Program-made: the position numbers and the translations under genes
Shown: positions 18,449 to 26,353 of the stretch, one piece after another
How the letters are laid out: every line of letters starts with the position of its first letter
Numbering within the stretch: position 1 is the stretch's first letter
Assembly: GCA_002839155.1 (NCBI GenBank)
Contig: PGXM01000009.1
Location: 1 to 64,000 of the forward strand
Direction: 5' to 3'
Length of the DNA: 64,000 nucleotides
Origin: Tenericutes bacterium HGW-Tenericutes-1
Lineage (GTDB): Bacteria > Bacillota_I > Bacilli_A > Izemoplasmatales > Hujiaoplasmataceae
Notes under the pieces: generated by a model
Databases searched by the model: none
What the model saw: only the letters and a program-made list of their open reading frames with translations
Told to the model about the DNA's origin: nothing

Positions 18449-18533
18449 AAAAATCTTTCTCGAATTATTATATCATATAACCTTAAAATTATGCCAACAA
18501 TTTTAACTTTTTTTCACTCACAAGTATTTATGG

Positions 18534-18561
18534 TTGACATCTTGAAATTAAATGATAATAT
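18534..18561 (+). promoter_or_regulatory. Promoter of speA-speB
   Basis: TTGACA (18534-18539), 16-nt spacer, TAATAT (18556-18561), about 100 nt before the speA start. No riboswitch fold recognised in the leader. Confidence 0.6.
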
Positions 18562-18662
18562 GATATTGCATTGATATTTTTTATCGATGAAAAATTGTCT
18601 TGTATTTTATACAAATAACCAATATTATCAGTTACCAATAAACGAAAGGTGGTATAACAGAA

Positions 18663-20159
18663 TTGAAAGAAGACCGTCAGAATCAGACTCCCTTTTTTAC
18701 CAAACTAAAAGAATACGGATTAAGCAATCCAACCCCTTTCGATGTCCCAGGACATAAACTTGGACGTAACCCGCAAGAAATGATTGACTTTGCCGGACAA
18801 AATATGTTTTTACTCGACTCGAATGCTCCCTTAGGACTTGATACACTGGGTCATCCAACCGGTGTTATCAAAGAATCAATGCAACTCGCAGCCGAAGCCT
18901 TTCACGCAAAAAAAGCGTACTTTTTAATTAATGGCACAACCGTCGGAATCTTAGCGATGATTATGTCAACGGTACGCGCAAAAGAAAAGATTATCTTACC
19001 TAGAAATGTCCATAAATCCGCAATCAATGCACTCATCTTATCTGGTGCGATGCCAATTTTCGTCAAACCCGATATTGATTCCGATTTGGGAATCGCCAAC
19101 GGTGTATCCTTTACTTCAGTCAAAAAAGCCATTGATCGTCATCCCGATGCGAAAGCTGTTTTCATCATCAACCCAACGTATTTTGGCATGACTTCTGAAA
19201 TCGAAAAAATCACGGAATATGCGCATGAAGCTGGCATGATTGTTTTAGCAGACGAAGCCCATGGCGCAGATTTCTATTTTTCTGAAAAACTCCCAATTTC
19301 TGCGATGGACGCTGGTTGCGATTTATCAGCGACCTCCATGCATAAAACATCGGGCTCATTAACTCAAAGCTCTTTCTTGTTAGCTCAAGGAGACAGAGTT
19401 GATCACGTTCGTTTACAATCTACTTTAAATATGCTTCAAAGCACTTCTCCTTCTTCATTGTTAATCTCTTCTTTAGATGTAGCTAGAAAACAAATGTATT
19501 TTGAAGGCGCAGAAAAAATCGAAAAAGTTTTAACACTCGCAAAAAAAGCAAGAACACAAATCAAACAAATCTCCGGGATTGAAGTCGTTGATAAAGCGTA
19601 TGTAAAGTCCCGAGGAAACTATGACTTTGATGAGTTAAGACTTGTCATCAAAGTCTCTGAATTAGGTATTACTGGTTTTGAAGCTTATAAAGAATTAAGA
19701 CGTAAATTTAACATCCAGTTAGAATTGGCTGAATCACACTTAATCTTAGCGGTCTTAACCTTTGGGACCACGAAAGATGATATCGATAATTTAATTATCG
19801 GCTTAAAAGATTTATCGAAACGTTACTTTAGAATCAGGCATAGAGCACCAAAAGTCAAATTTTCATATTCATTTCCTGAAACTTATAGTCGTCCTCGTGA
19901 TGCCTATCACGCTCCGAAAAAACAAGTACTTATTACAGAATCAGGCGGCGAAGTTGCTGCTGAAATGATAATGATTTATCCACCAGGTATTCCCTTAGTG
20001 ATTCCTGGAGAAATCATCAGTGAAGAAGTCTTAGAAGATTTACAATTTTATGTCGATAATGGATCAACCCTCCATTGCGACTTAGATAATGGCTGTATTA
20101 AAGTGGTTGATAAAGAAAACTGGCCAAAATGGGAAAGTGAGGAAGAAGATGAATTTTAA
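18663..20159 (+). CDS. speA: Arginine decarboxylase (Orn/Lys/Arg decarboxylase fold I)
   Basis: 498 residues, the usual length for Bacillus-type SpeA. PLP-binding lysine K228 in SATSMHKTSGSLTQSS; conserved DEAHGADFYFS just before it; C-terminal domain ends with a YPPGIPLVIPGE motif typical of the family. It removes CO2 from arginine to give agmatine. Lysine or ornithine decarboxylase is possible from the fold alone, but the adjoining agmatinase gene, which overlaps its end by 11 nt, supports arginine. TTG start 18663 is preceded by AAAGGTGG. Confidence 0.9.
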   Translation: MKEDRQNQTPFFTKLKEYGLSNPTPFDVPGHKLGRNPQEMIDFAGQNMFLLDSNAPLGLDTLGHPTGVIKESMQLAAEAFHAKKAYFLINGTTVGILAMIMSTVRAKEKIILPRNVHKSAINALILSGAMPIFVKPDIDSDLGIANGVSFTSVKKAIDRHPDAKAVFIINPTYFGMTSEIEKITEYAHEAGMIVLADEAHGADFYFSEKLPISAMDAGCDLSATSMHKTSGSLTQSSFLLAQGDRVDHVRLQSTLNMLQSTSPSSLLISSLDVARKQMYFEGAEKIEKVLTLAKKARTQIKQISGIEVVDKAYVKSRGNYDFDELRLVIKVSELGITGFEAYKELRRKFNIQLELAESHLILAVLTFGTTKDDIDNLIIGLKDLSKRYFRIRHRAPKVKFSYSFPETYSRPRDAYHAPKKQVLITESGGEVAAEMIMIYPPGIPLVIPGEIISEEVLEDLQFYVDNGSTLHCDLDNGCIKVVDKENWPKWESEEEDEF

Positions 20160-21009
20160 AAAAGTAGATTTAAGTTTTCAAAGTTGTAATGATGAATATA
20201 AAGATGCCAATGTGGTGATATTTTCATCTCCGATGGATGCGACCACCTCTTTTAGACCTGGAACACGTTTCGCAGGTAATGCCATCCGCGTCGATTCCAT
20301 CGGCGTCGAATGGTATTCACCGTATCGCGATATGGATTTAAAGAACTTCAAAACCACTGATATCGGTGATTTAGATTTACCGATTGGTTCGGTTGAAGCA
20401 GCTTTAAAAGTCATTCGTAAAACGACTGAAAAGATTTTAAAAGACAATAAAAAACCGATGATGATTGGTGGCGAACATTTAGTGACGCTACCTGTCGTTG
20501 AAGCGTTAGTCGAAAAATACCCTGACCTTCATATTATTCATTTAGATGCACATACCGATTTAAGAGATGAGTTCTTCGGTCGCAAGTTATCGCACGCAAC
20601 CGTATTAAAACGTTGCTACGACTTAGTTGGTGATGGTAAAATTTATCAATTTGGTATCCGTAGTGGTGATTCTAGTGAATTTAAATGGGCGGCTGAAGGC
20701 CATACGCATTTACGTAAGTTTGATTTTGTCGGACTTGATAAAGCCGTTGAGAAAATCAAAGATAAACCTGTTTATATTACCATTGATTTAGATGTTTTAG
20801 ATCCTTCGGTTTTCCCAGGAACAGGCACACCAGAAGCGGGTGGAATGACTTATAAAGAATTACTTGGAGCTTTTAATGAATTCGAAAAATTAAACAACAT
20901 CGTTGGCGCAGATATCGTTGAACTCGCGCCCCTACTCGATGCAACAGGCGGTTCGACTGCGGTTGCAGCTAAAACACTAAGAGAAATGGTTCTTCTATTA
21001 CACAAATAA
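20149..21009 (+). CDS. speB: Agmatinase
   Basis: 286 residues. Ureohydrolase manganese ligands: GGEHL, HLDAHTD near residue 130, and TIDLDVLDPS, with GTGTPEAGG in the C-terminal part, as in agmatinases. It hydrolyses agmatine to putrescine and urea. ATG 20149 overlaps the speA stop and follows GAGGAAG, so a longer in-frame extension to 20089 is not needed. A terminator follows the stop. Confidence 0.93.
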   Translation: MNFKKVDLSFQSCNDEYKDANVVIFSSPMDATTSFRPGTRFAGNAIRVDSIGVEWYSPYRDMDLKNFKTTDIGDLDLPIGSVEAALKVIRKTTEKILKDNKKPMMIGGEHLVTLPVVEALVEKYPDLHIIHLDAHTDLRDEFFGRKLSHATVLKRCYDLVGDGKIYQFGIRSGDSSEFKWAAEGHTHLRKFDFVGLDKAVEKIKDKPVYITIDLDVLDPSVFPGTGTPEAGGMTYKELLGAFNEFEKLNNIVGADIVELAPLLDATGGSTAVAAKTLREMVLLLHK

Positions 21010-21013
21010 AAAT

Positions 21014-21047
21014 AATCCCGTTTGCGATGGCAATCGGGATTTTCTTT
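21014..21047 (+). terminator. Terminator of speAB
   Basis: AATCCCG/CGGGATT stem over a 14-nt loop followed by TTTCTTTTTT. It also faces the convergent minus-strand gene ending at 21049. Confidence 0.75.
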
Positions 21048-21048
21048 T

Positions 21049-22014
21049 TTATTTTTCTTTTCGACTTAAATATTCTTCTTTGTTAAATAAGCAATATTTA
21101 TTCTTACCACTATGTTTTGCAAGATACATCGCAAAGTCGGCGTAGTCAATCATTTCATTGATATGAATGGCATCCGTTTTATATTGAGCAATGCCTAAAC
21201 TCACTTCTAAAGACAGATCAACGTTTTCTAATGTGATCGGATACAAGATATTATCTTGAAACATATGCCAAAACATATCGAAATAAATTGAATCTAATTT
21301 GTCGATTCCATAAACAAATAACCCAAATTCATCACCAGATATTCGTAATTTAACAACATTACTTAATGGTAATTTTTTTAGCCGATTCGCAAATTCAATC
21401 AAATACTGATCGCCAATTCGGTGGCCATACGTATCATTGACTGCTTTAAAATTATCAATATCAATAAAGGCAAAGAACGCAGCGTCATCTGGAAACCTGT
21501 TAATCGCACCTTCAATTTCATCGGCATATTGATACCGACTGACTAAATCCGTTAATGGATCTTTAATTAATCGACTTGAAAGTAATTCATTCATATTTTT
21601 TAATTTATGACTGATCTTAGCAATCTCTCGATTTTTGTTCACGAGTTCATTATTTAATTTTTGAATTTCTTCGAAGACTAACGTATTATACGTATTGCCT
21701 TTGAACTTATCGTAAAAATCCCGAATCGATGACAGTAACAATACCATTTCATTAATCCCTTGTTCTTCACATAATTCAAGAACCATCACCAGAGCTTCTT
21801 CTTTATTAGGGATACTAACGACATAGGTCATGTCTTTAATTCTTTTTTGCTCAATATCCTTATGGACTCTTGATAATTCGATAACTGATGTTGCTTCTTC
21901 CCCTAAAATATCAGTCACACTATCATCTTTTTGAAACGATGTCTCATTGATTCGATAAATGATTTCACTTATTTTGTTTGATACATCAACTTGGCATATA
22001 CATTTAATCAACAC
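21049..22014 (-). CDS. Diguanylate cyclase with unknown N-terminal sensor domain
   Basis: 321 residues. GGDEF domain from about residue 150: DPLTDLVSRYQYADEIEGA, FIDIDNFKAVNDTYGH, and RISGDEFGLFV, an SGDEF variant of the signature that is still active in some enzymes. No RxxD inhibitory site is obvious. The N-terminal 110 residues are followed by a coiled coil (KLNNELVNKNREIAKISHKLKNM). GTG 22014 overlaps the end of the cobalamin-binding protein by 11 nt, so the two are translated together and probably form one signalling pair. It would make c-di-GMP from GTP in the cytoplasm. Confidence 0.88.
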   Translation of the reverse strand: MLIKCICQVDVSNKISEIIYRINETSFQKDDSVTDILGEEATSVIELSRVHKDIEQKRIKDMTYVVSIPNKEEALVMVLELCEEQGINEMVLLLSSIRDFYDKFKGNTYNTLVFEEIQKLNNELVNKNREIAKISHKLKNMNELLSSRLIKDPLTDLVSRYQYADEIEGAINRFPDDAAFFAFIDIDNFKAVNDTYGHRIGDQYLIEFANRLKKLPLSNVVKLRISGDEFGLFVYGIDKLDSIYFDMFWHMFQDNILYPITLENVDLSLEVSLGIAQYKTDAIHINEMIDYADFAMYLAKHSGKNKYCLFNKEEYLSRKEK

Positions 22015-23071
22015 GTATCACCTTTTCTTCAGATAATTGAATGAGTTTTCTTGCGTCTGTGGCGTATAAATCTACGTTCCATGTTTTCCATATTTCATTT
22101 GTCATCGTAAAAGCTCTTCCGCCTACGCCAACTAATACATCAGGATATTTCGTTTTAATCTCTAATGCAATATCACGACACAGCAGTAAATGTTGCGGCA
22201 TGGTCACAGACAAAGCAACCACATGCGGTCGCTCAGATTCAATGCTTTCTAAAATAGATTTTTTCGGAACTGCTGCTCCTAAATAGAGTGTGTCCCATCC
22301 ATGATACTCAAATAAATCTGAAATCATGCGTATGCCCATTTCATGAAGTTCATTGCCAACGCTACAAGATAATAATCGCAAATTCTTTTTCGTAGTCGAA
22401 AAAATGATTGGGTAAAATTGCGATAGTACACTTTGTGTCGCGACGGTTATAAAATGTTCTTCTGCGACGCCAATATCCCCTCGATGCCATAACTGACCTA
22501 CTTCAACCATGACCTTTTGAATGATGTCAATATAGATTTCATCCAAGGTAAATCCAGCATTAAAGAGCTCCATAATAAAATTCATCGCACTTTTCGAATC
22601 GTGTTTTAATAAATAATCTAAATACTTCCGTCTCATTAAACCGAAACGATCATCAGTTACAAAAGCATCATAAGCATAATTTTGGAAATTATTCGTAGAA
22701 AGAATCGCATCATCTATCATTTGATTAATGATATCTATATTATCATAGACTTTAATTATTTTAAAAGCTTCTTTCATCAATTGATAATGAAGGACCATCT
22801 TTTCTTTCATTCTAGTTAAACCAACATGAGGCATCAAATTCATCATTAAAGACATGAGCCATAACGAGTACTCATGAAAAATGGTTTTATCATCTAATCG
22901 GTAGGAAATTTCAAGAAAACTTAAGTTATACTCGATGTCTTCTCTCATCCGCATTTTTTGATAATCTGTATATTCTTTTTTTAATTTTTGATCTAATACA
23001 AAATGTTGATTGTAGACAAAATCGACAATATCTCTAAACTCTTTTGAAAATTGGTGTTGTAGCAAACCCAT
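22004..23071 (-). CDS. B12-binding protein with CarH-like photoreceptor residues
   Basis: 355 residues. Residues about 155-215 form a B12 cap domain containing VGQLWHRGDIGVAEEHF: this is the W-x9-EH motif (W195, E205, H206) of CarH/LitR photoreceptors, with H196 directly after the Trp as in CarH. The Rossmann-like B12 domain follows with NELHEMG (ExHxxG, H243, the lower ligand) and a GVGGRAFT loop. CarH has an N-terminal MerR-type DNA-binding domain; here residues 1-150 are a different helical domain without a visible HTH. The downstream overlapping gene is a diguanylate cyclase, so the output is probably c-di-GMP. A non-light role as a B12 sensor remains possible. Confidence 0.82.
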   Translation of the reverse strand: MGLLQHQFSKEFRDIVDFVYNQHFVLDQKLKKEYTDYQKMRMREDIEYNLSFLEISYRLDDKTIFHEYSLWLMSLMMNLMPHVGLTRMKEKMVLHYQLMKEAFKIIKVYDNIDIINQMIDDAILSTNNFQNYAYDAFVTDDRFGLMRRKYLDYLLKHDSKSAMNFIMELFNAGFTLDEIYIDIIQKVMVEVGQLWHRGDIGVAEEHFITVATQSVLSQFYPIIFSTTKKNLRLLSCSVGNELHEMGIRMISDLFEYHGWDTLYLGAAVPKKSILESIESERPHVVALSVTMPQHLLLCRDIALEIKTKYPDVLVGVGGRAFTMTNEIWKTWNVDLYATDARKLIQLSEEKVIRVD

Positions 23072-23164
23072 ATTATCAGCCTCATCTCTTTATTTCATTT
23101 TACTATAAAAGTTAGGATTTCATTACGTAATATCAAAAATTTAGTCATTAATGCTGTAAAAAAC

Positions 23165-23195
23165 AGAAAAGTCTAGTGTCAATCGACACTAGACT
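23165..23195 (-). terminator. Terminator of cytochrome-b5-like lipoprotein gene
   Basis: Perfect 11-bp stem AGTCTAGTGTC/GACACTAGACT with a 4-nt loop; T-rich tail on the minus strand. Confidence 0.85.
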
Positions 23196-23230
23196 TCCCT
23201 GCGCGTTATTTATATTGGAGGTTAAAGAAC

Positions 23231-23638
23231 TTAATCAGCCAAGGTTCCAACAATGGTTAATGTCGCTAACAAACTTGCACTATGAGGGCTTCCTGCAAAT
23301 GCAGTCGTCGCATCAGTACCAGCCAAATGAACACCTTTATGCCAGCCATTATTCCATTCGGCAACGTTGGTTACATCATAAACCGTTCCATTCACAGCGA
23401 TATAAGCAGTCGAACCGCCATCGCCGTTATAAGTTGCTAATTCTGCTAAAGTAAAAACTCTTTGCGTTGATGCTGTTGTTTGAGTTGTTGCGGAAGTAGT
23501 CGTTGAAGTTGTTGCGGTAGTAGTCGTTGAGGTTGTAACGCCAGTTGATGCTGTGGTTGCTGTTGTAGTAATAGCACAACCAGTCAATGCAAACGTGATT
23601 CCTAATAAAACCACAATAATCGCAAATTTAATTTTCAT
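23231..23638 (-). CDS. Lipoprotein with cytochrome-b5-like domain
   Basis: 135 residues. Signal peptide with lipobox ALTGC (Cys 21), then a Thr/Ser/Ala-only linker of about 35 residues, then a compact domain FTLAELATYNG...AYIAVNGTVYDVTNV...HKGVHLAGTDATTAFAGSPHS. This matches the Cyt-b5 heme/steroid-binding fold; histidines in HKGVH and PHS sit where heme ligands are expected. It probably carries heme or a small hydrophobic ligand on the outer face of the membrane. Such free-standing lipoproteins are often associated with extracytoplasmic electron transfer, but no redox partner gene is adjacent. Confidence 0.85.
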   Translation of the reverse strand: MKIKFAIIVVLLGITFALTGCAITTTATTASTGVTTSTTTTATTSTTTSATTQTTASTQRVFTLAELATYNGDGGSTAYIAVNGTVYDVTNVAEWNNGWHKGVHLAGTDATTAFAGSPHSASLLATLTIVGTLAD

Positions 23639-23659
23639 AATAACACCTCTTTCACCTTA

Positions 23660-23687
23660 AGTATACTATGCCTAACTTATTTATCAA
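23660..23687 (-). promoter_or_regulatory. Promoter of the cytochrome-b5-like lipoprotein
   Basis: Minus strand TTGATA (23687-23682), 16 nt, TATACT (23665-23660), followed by GAGGTG ribosome site and ATG 23638. Confidence 0.65.
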
Positions 23688-23705
23688 GTCAAACGCTCAA
23701 AAAGA

Positions 23706-23731
23706 AAACAACACCTCATCGTTGGTGTTGT
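23706..23731 (-). terminator. Terminator of DUF1361 gene
   Basis: ACAACACC/GGTGTTGT 8-bp stem with an 8-nt loop; minus-strand tail TTTTCTTT. Confidence 0.75.
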
Positions 23732-23736
23732 CATGT

Positions 23737-24414
23737 TTATTTTTCTTCTGATAATGCAATATTTTTGAGGACCTTTGATAACAAATACAAAGTTAATAAT
23801 ACCATCATATATCCTAAAATAAAAAAGACCATATTGAAACTTAATGACGCAATTAAATCCTTAATGATATTGACAACACTGAATAAATTCCAGGAATTAT
23901 ACCGAAAGAACCTTCCAATATAAATACCAACACTTGATATGAGTAATATCGCTATTATTAACCCATTCTTAAGCTTTCTACTTAAAGCCTTCATTCCGAC
24001 ACCCTCCATGATAGAAAGTGCATGATAGCCCCAAATAAGCGATATAATAACACCTAAAAAGATATGAAATAAGGCTAACCAAGGAATTAAATCATCAAAA
24101 TAAATCACAGGGGCATATAGATGCTCTTGAAAGATATAAACATGATTGGACAAATAGATAAGATCGGTAATCATGTAAAAAGCGTTAGGTAAAAATAATA
24201 ACCATAAGATGGATAATCCGATTTTGATCCATTTTTTATTATCCGGAAGTCTCGCTACTACTTTCGCAATTAAAAATGGAATCATCGCTAATATCATATT
24301 CAAAATTAAAAAGAAATGTAAGAAATTCCCGACAACGATGAAAACAAAGGGTGAAATTATTAAGTAAATCGCAGTAATGCCAATAAGACCCCACTCTGGT
24401 TTCGTTAGTTTCAA
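23737..24414 (-). CDS. DUF1361 family membrane protein
   Basis: 225 residues with about seven membrane helices. The family signature is visible: LPNAFYMITDLIYL in the middle and GIYIGRFFRYNSWN later. Function is unknown in all members. It is preceded by the lrgAB genes but separated from them by a terminator, so it is a single-gene unit. Confidence 0.85.
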   Translation of the reverse strand: MKLTKPEWGLIGITAIYLIISPFVFIVVGNFLHFFLILNMILAMIPFLIAKVVARLPDNKKWIKIGLSILWLLFLPNAFYMITDLIYLSNHVYIFQEHLYAPVIYFDDLIPWLALFHIFLGVIISLIWGYHALSIMEGVGMKALSRKLKNGLIIAILLISSVGIYIGRFFRYNSWNLFSVVNIIKDLIASLSFNMVFFILGYMMVLLTLYLLSKVLKNIALSEEK

Positions 24415-24467
24415 AATACCACCTCATATCATGCACTATTGTACCAGTGATTAAAATATTACTCAAG

Positions 24468-24490
24468 AAAAAAAACGTCTTTCGACGTTT
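24468..24490 (-). terminator. Terminator of lrgAB
   Basis: AAACGTC-loop-GACGTTT stem followed on the minus strand by eight T, directly after the lrgB stop. Confidence 0.8.
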
Positions 24491-24492
24491 CA

Positions 24493-25179
24493 TTAATGAA
24501 TAAATAAAGCAATAATAGCGGTTGCGATACCAGTAAACACTAAAGCTACGCCAGAAATAGCACCCGCTGTTGGATCGATTTCTAATGCTTTCGCCGTACC
24601 GACGGCTTGTGAGGTCGTACCTAAGCCCATACCAATAATTCTAGGATCTTTAATTTTTAATAATTTGACTAATATGGGGACAATGACTGCCCCGATGACC
24701 GCTGTCATAACGACGACAGCAACAGTAATGGCTCTTATACCACCGATTTGCTCTGAGACTTCGATGGCGATAGGCGTCGTTGAAGCTTTGGGAATGATCG
24801 AATACAATATTTCTTGATCAATGTTAAACCAATTCCCTAAAACATAAACCGCGAGAATTGATGTTATTGCACCAACAAAAGAACCCACTAATATCGGCAA
24901 TATATTCTTTTTAATTAAATCAAATTGTTTAACAATGGGCACGGCTAACGAAACAATTAACGGACCTAAAAACAAATGAATTCCCGATAAATCAGTTAAG
25001 AAAGAGGCCATATTAATATCAGCGATTAAAATATACCCCATCAATAATAATGTCGCCACTAACAAAGGACTAAAAAAAGGAAACTTAGTTTTCTTGTAAA
25101 GCCAACCCCCAAATAAATAGAATAAAAGTGTAAGCATGATTCCAAATGCTTGTGACGATAATATCTCACGCATGGTCAT
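24493..25179 (-). CDS. lrgB: LrgB/CidB family protein
   Basis: About 228 residues with many hydrophobic helices. Family motifs include LLVATLLLMGY-like N-terminal segments, LGPLIVSLAVP, SIIPKASTTPIAIEVSEQIGG and GLGTTSQAVGTAKALE. LrgB/CidB act with LrgA/CidA as holin-like or small-organic-acid membrane systems; in plants and some bacteria the homologue exports glycolate. The start is ATG 25179 or ATG 25173 inside the lrgA stop region, so the two are coupled. Confidence 0.92.
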   Translation of the reverse strand: MTMREILSSQAFGIMLTLLFYLFGGWLYKKTKFPFFSPLLVATLLLMGYILIADINMASFLTDLSGIHLFLGPLIVSLAVPIVKQFDLIKKNILPILVGSFVGAITSILAVYVLGNWFNIDQEILYSIIPKASTTPIAIEVSEQIGGIRAITVAVVVMTAVIGAVIVPILVKLLKIKDPRIIGMGLGTTSQAVGTAKALEIDPTAGAISGVALVFTGIATAIIALFIH

Positions 25180-25573
25180 CACTTCTTTTGTTTGCTTGAC
25201 GGTCTTGCCATTTAGCTTGTAAATACAAGGTCCCTTTAATCGATAAAGTAACCATGAAGAAACTGAAGATAATGGAAATCACAATGATTAAGAGAATTTT
25301 AACGATACTGCTTTGAAGCAAATCTAGATATTCTAATACAGATACCGCAGCCGGAATAAAGAAGAAAGCCATATTTCCGGTTAAAAAACTTCCAACATCA
25401 TCGACATGAATGAGTTTTAATTTTTTTGAAGCTAAGGCAATGAGTAAAAGCCCTAAACCGATAATCGTCCCAGGAACGAATAGTGTAGGAAAAACCGCTC
25501 TTATGCCTAAAGCGATAATTTCACCTAATACATAAAATAACAATATAACAAATATCTGTTTAATTATTTTCAT
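25166..25573 (-). CDS. lrgA: LrgA/CidA holin-like protein
   Basis: About 135 residues, four TM helices: LLFYVLGEIIALGI, PGTIIGLGLLLIAL, and the conserved VGSFLTGNMAFFFIPAAVSVLEY. ATG 25573 lies 6 nt after GAGGG; ATG 25579 abuts the ribosome site. The stop is TGA and overlaps lrgB, direct evidence that TGA terminates translation here. Confidence 0.92.
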   Translation of the reverse strand: MKIIKQIFVILLFYVLGEIIALGIRAVFPTLFVPGTIIGLGLLLIALASKKLKLIHVDDVGSFLTGNMAFFFIPAAVSVLEYLDLLQSSIVKILLIIVISIIFSFFMVTLSIKGTLYLQAKWQDRQANKRSDDHA

Positions 25574-25651
25574 AGACATCCCTCGTAACCATTATAGACT
25601 TATTTCATGAATTGAACTAGGGGATTACTCATAAAAGTGTTTTCATAATAG

Positions 25652-25680
25652 AAAAACGAATGCAAAAATAAGCATTCGTT
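25652..25680 (-). terminator. Terminator of Pr6Pr operon
   Basis: AACGAATGC/GCATTCGTT stem with an 8-nt loop and a T5 tail, overlapping the stop codon at 25679. Confidence 0.75.
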
Positions 25681-26353
25681 AGTTTCGTTGTTTTCTGATT
25701 TTTAGTTGATGCATTAAATGATCAATTCCGATTAACCCATACCCTAAGATTAAATATAAAATCATGATGACAAAGACCCAAAGCAAGACGCCAAAGAATC
25801 CCCAATCTTCAAAACTTAAAAAGAAATAAGGCACCCTTGATACATCTTCACCAATGACAAACCGGCCACCTAATAAAGCATATATTAAAGTATATACCCA
25901 GTAAATTAAAGGAATTAATAACCACCAAAATGGATCAAATCGTTTGAGTTGTTTGTGTTGTGTAAAAAATAAAAAATCAAAGAATACCATCAATGGTGCG
26001 AGATAATGAACTAAAATATCGGACAATTGAAATACTTCATAATCAGTCCCATATTCGATAATGACGGGTCTTAAAAGAAAATGGTAGATCACAAAGGTTA
26101 AAAAAATCATGACGGTGAATCCACCCTTAAGCCGAATATGGTTTTGAGATATTTGAAGTCCTCGCCACTCTCTAATAAATAAAAACGTCATATAGATTAA
26201 ACAAGCAAGATTACTTAAAATCGTATAATAAGATAACGTCATGAAAAAGGGTTGTTCCAAAGAAAGAAAGTTCAATAAGATTCCAATGGCACAAAGATCG
26301 ATAAAGGCTCCTTTATAAAGCAGAGAATACTTAATCGGTTTCAAACGCTTCAT
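25679..26353 (-). CDS. Pr6Pr family membrane protein
   Basis: 224 residues, six to seven TM helices. The pattern FMTLSYYTILSNLACLIY, then LLRPVIIEYG, LVHYLAPLMVFFDFLFF and SRVPYFFLSFEDWG matches the Pr6Pr (FAR-17a/AIG1-like) membrane family; biochemical role unknown. Its ATG overlaps the TGA of the upstream AlkZ-like gene (ATGA), so it is the third gene of an operon. Confidence 0.8.
   Translation of the reverse strand: MKRLKPIKYSLLYKGAFIDLCAIGILLNFLSLEQPFFMTLSYYTILSNLACLIYMTFLFIREWRGLQISQNHIRLKGGFTVMIFLTFVIYHFLLRPVIIEYGTDYEVFQLSDILVHYLAPLMVFFDFLFFTQHKQLKRFDPFWWLLIPLIYWVYTLIYALLGGRFVIGEDVSRVPYFFLSFEDWGFFGVLLWVFVIMILYLILGYGLIGIDHLMHQLKIRKQRN

Noticed and set aside
18063-18450. Two minus-strand frames reading LRSWRNWQTRYFEGVVPKG-like peptides
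   Set aside because: They are translations of the two tRNA-Leu genes, not proteins.
20089-20148. Longer N-terminus for agmatinase
   Set aside because: The upstream in-frame ATG lies inside speA, while ATG 20149 has a good ribosome site and gives the normal agmatinase length.
24239-24493. 84-codon minus-strand frame across the lrgB-DUF1361 gap
   Set aside because: It runs through the lrgB terminator and into DUF1361 in another frame.
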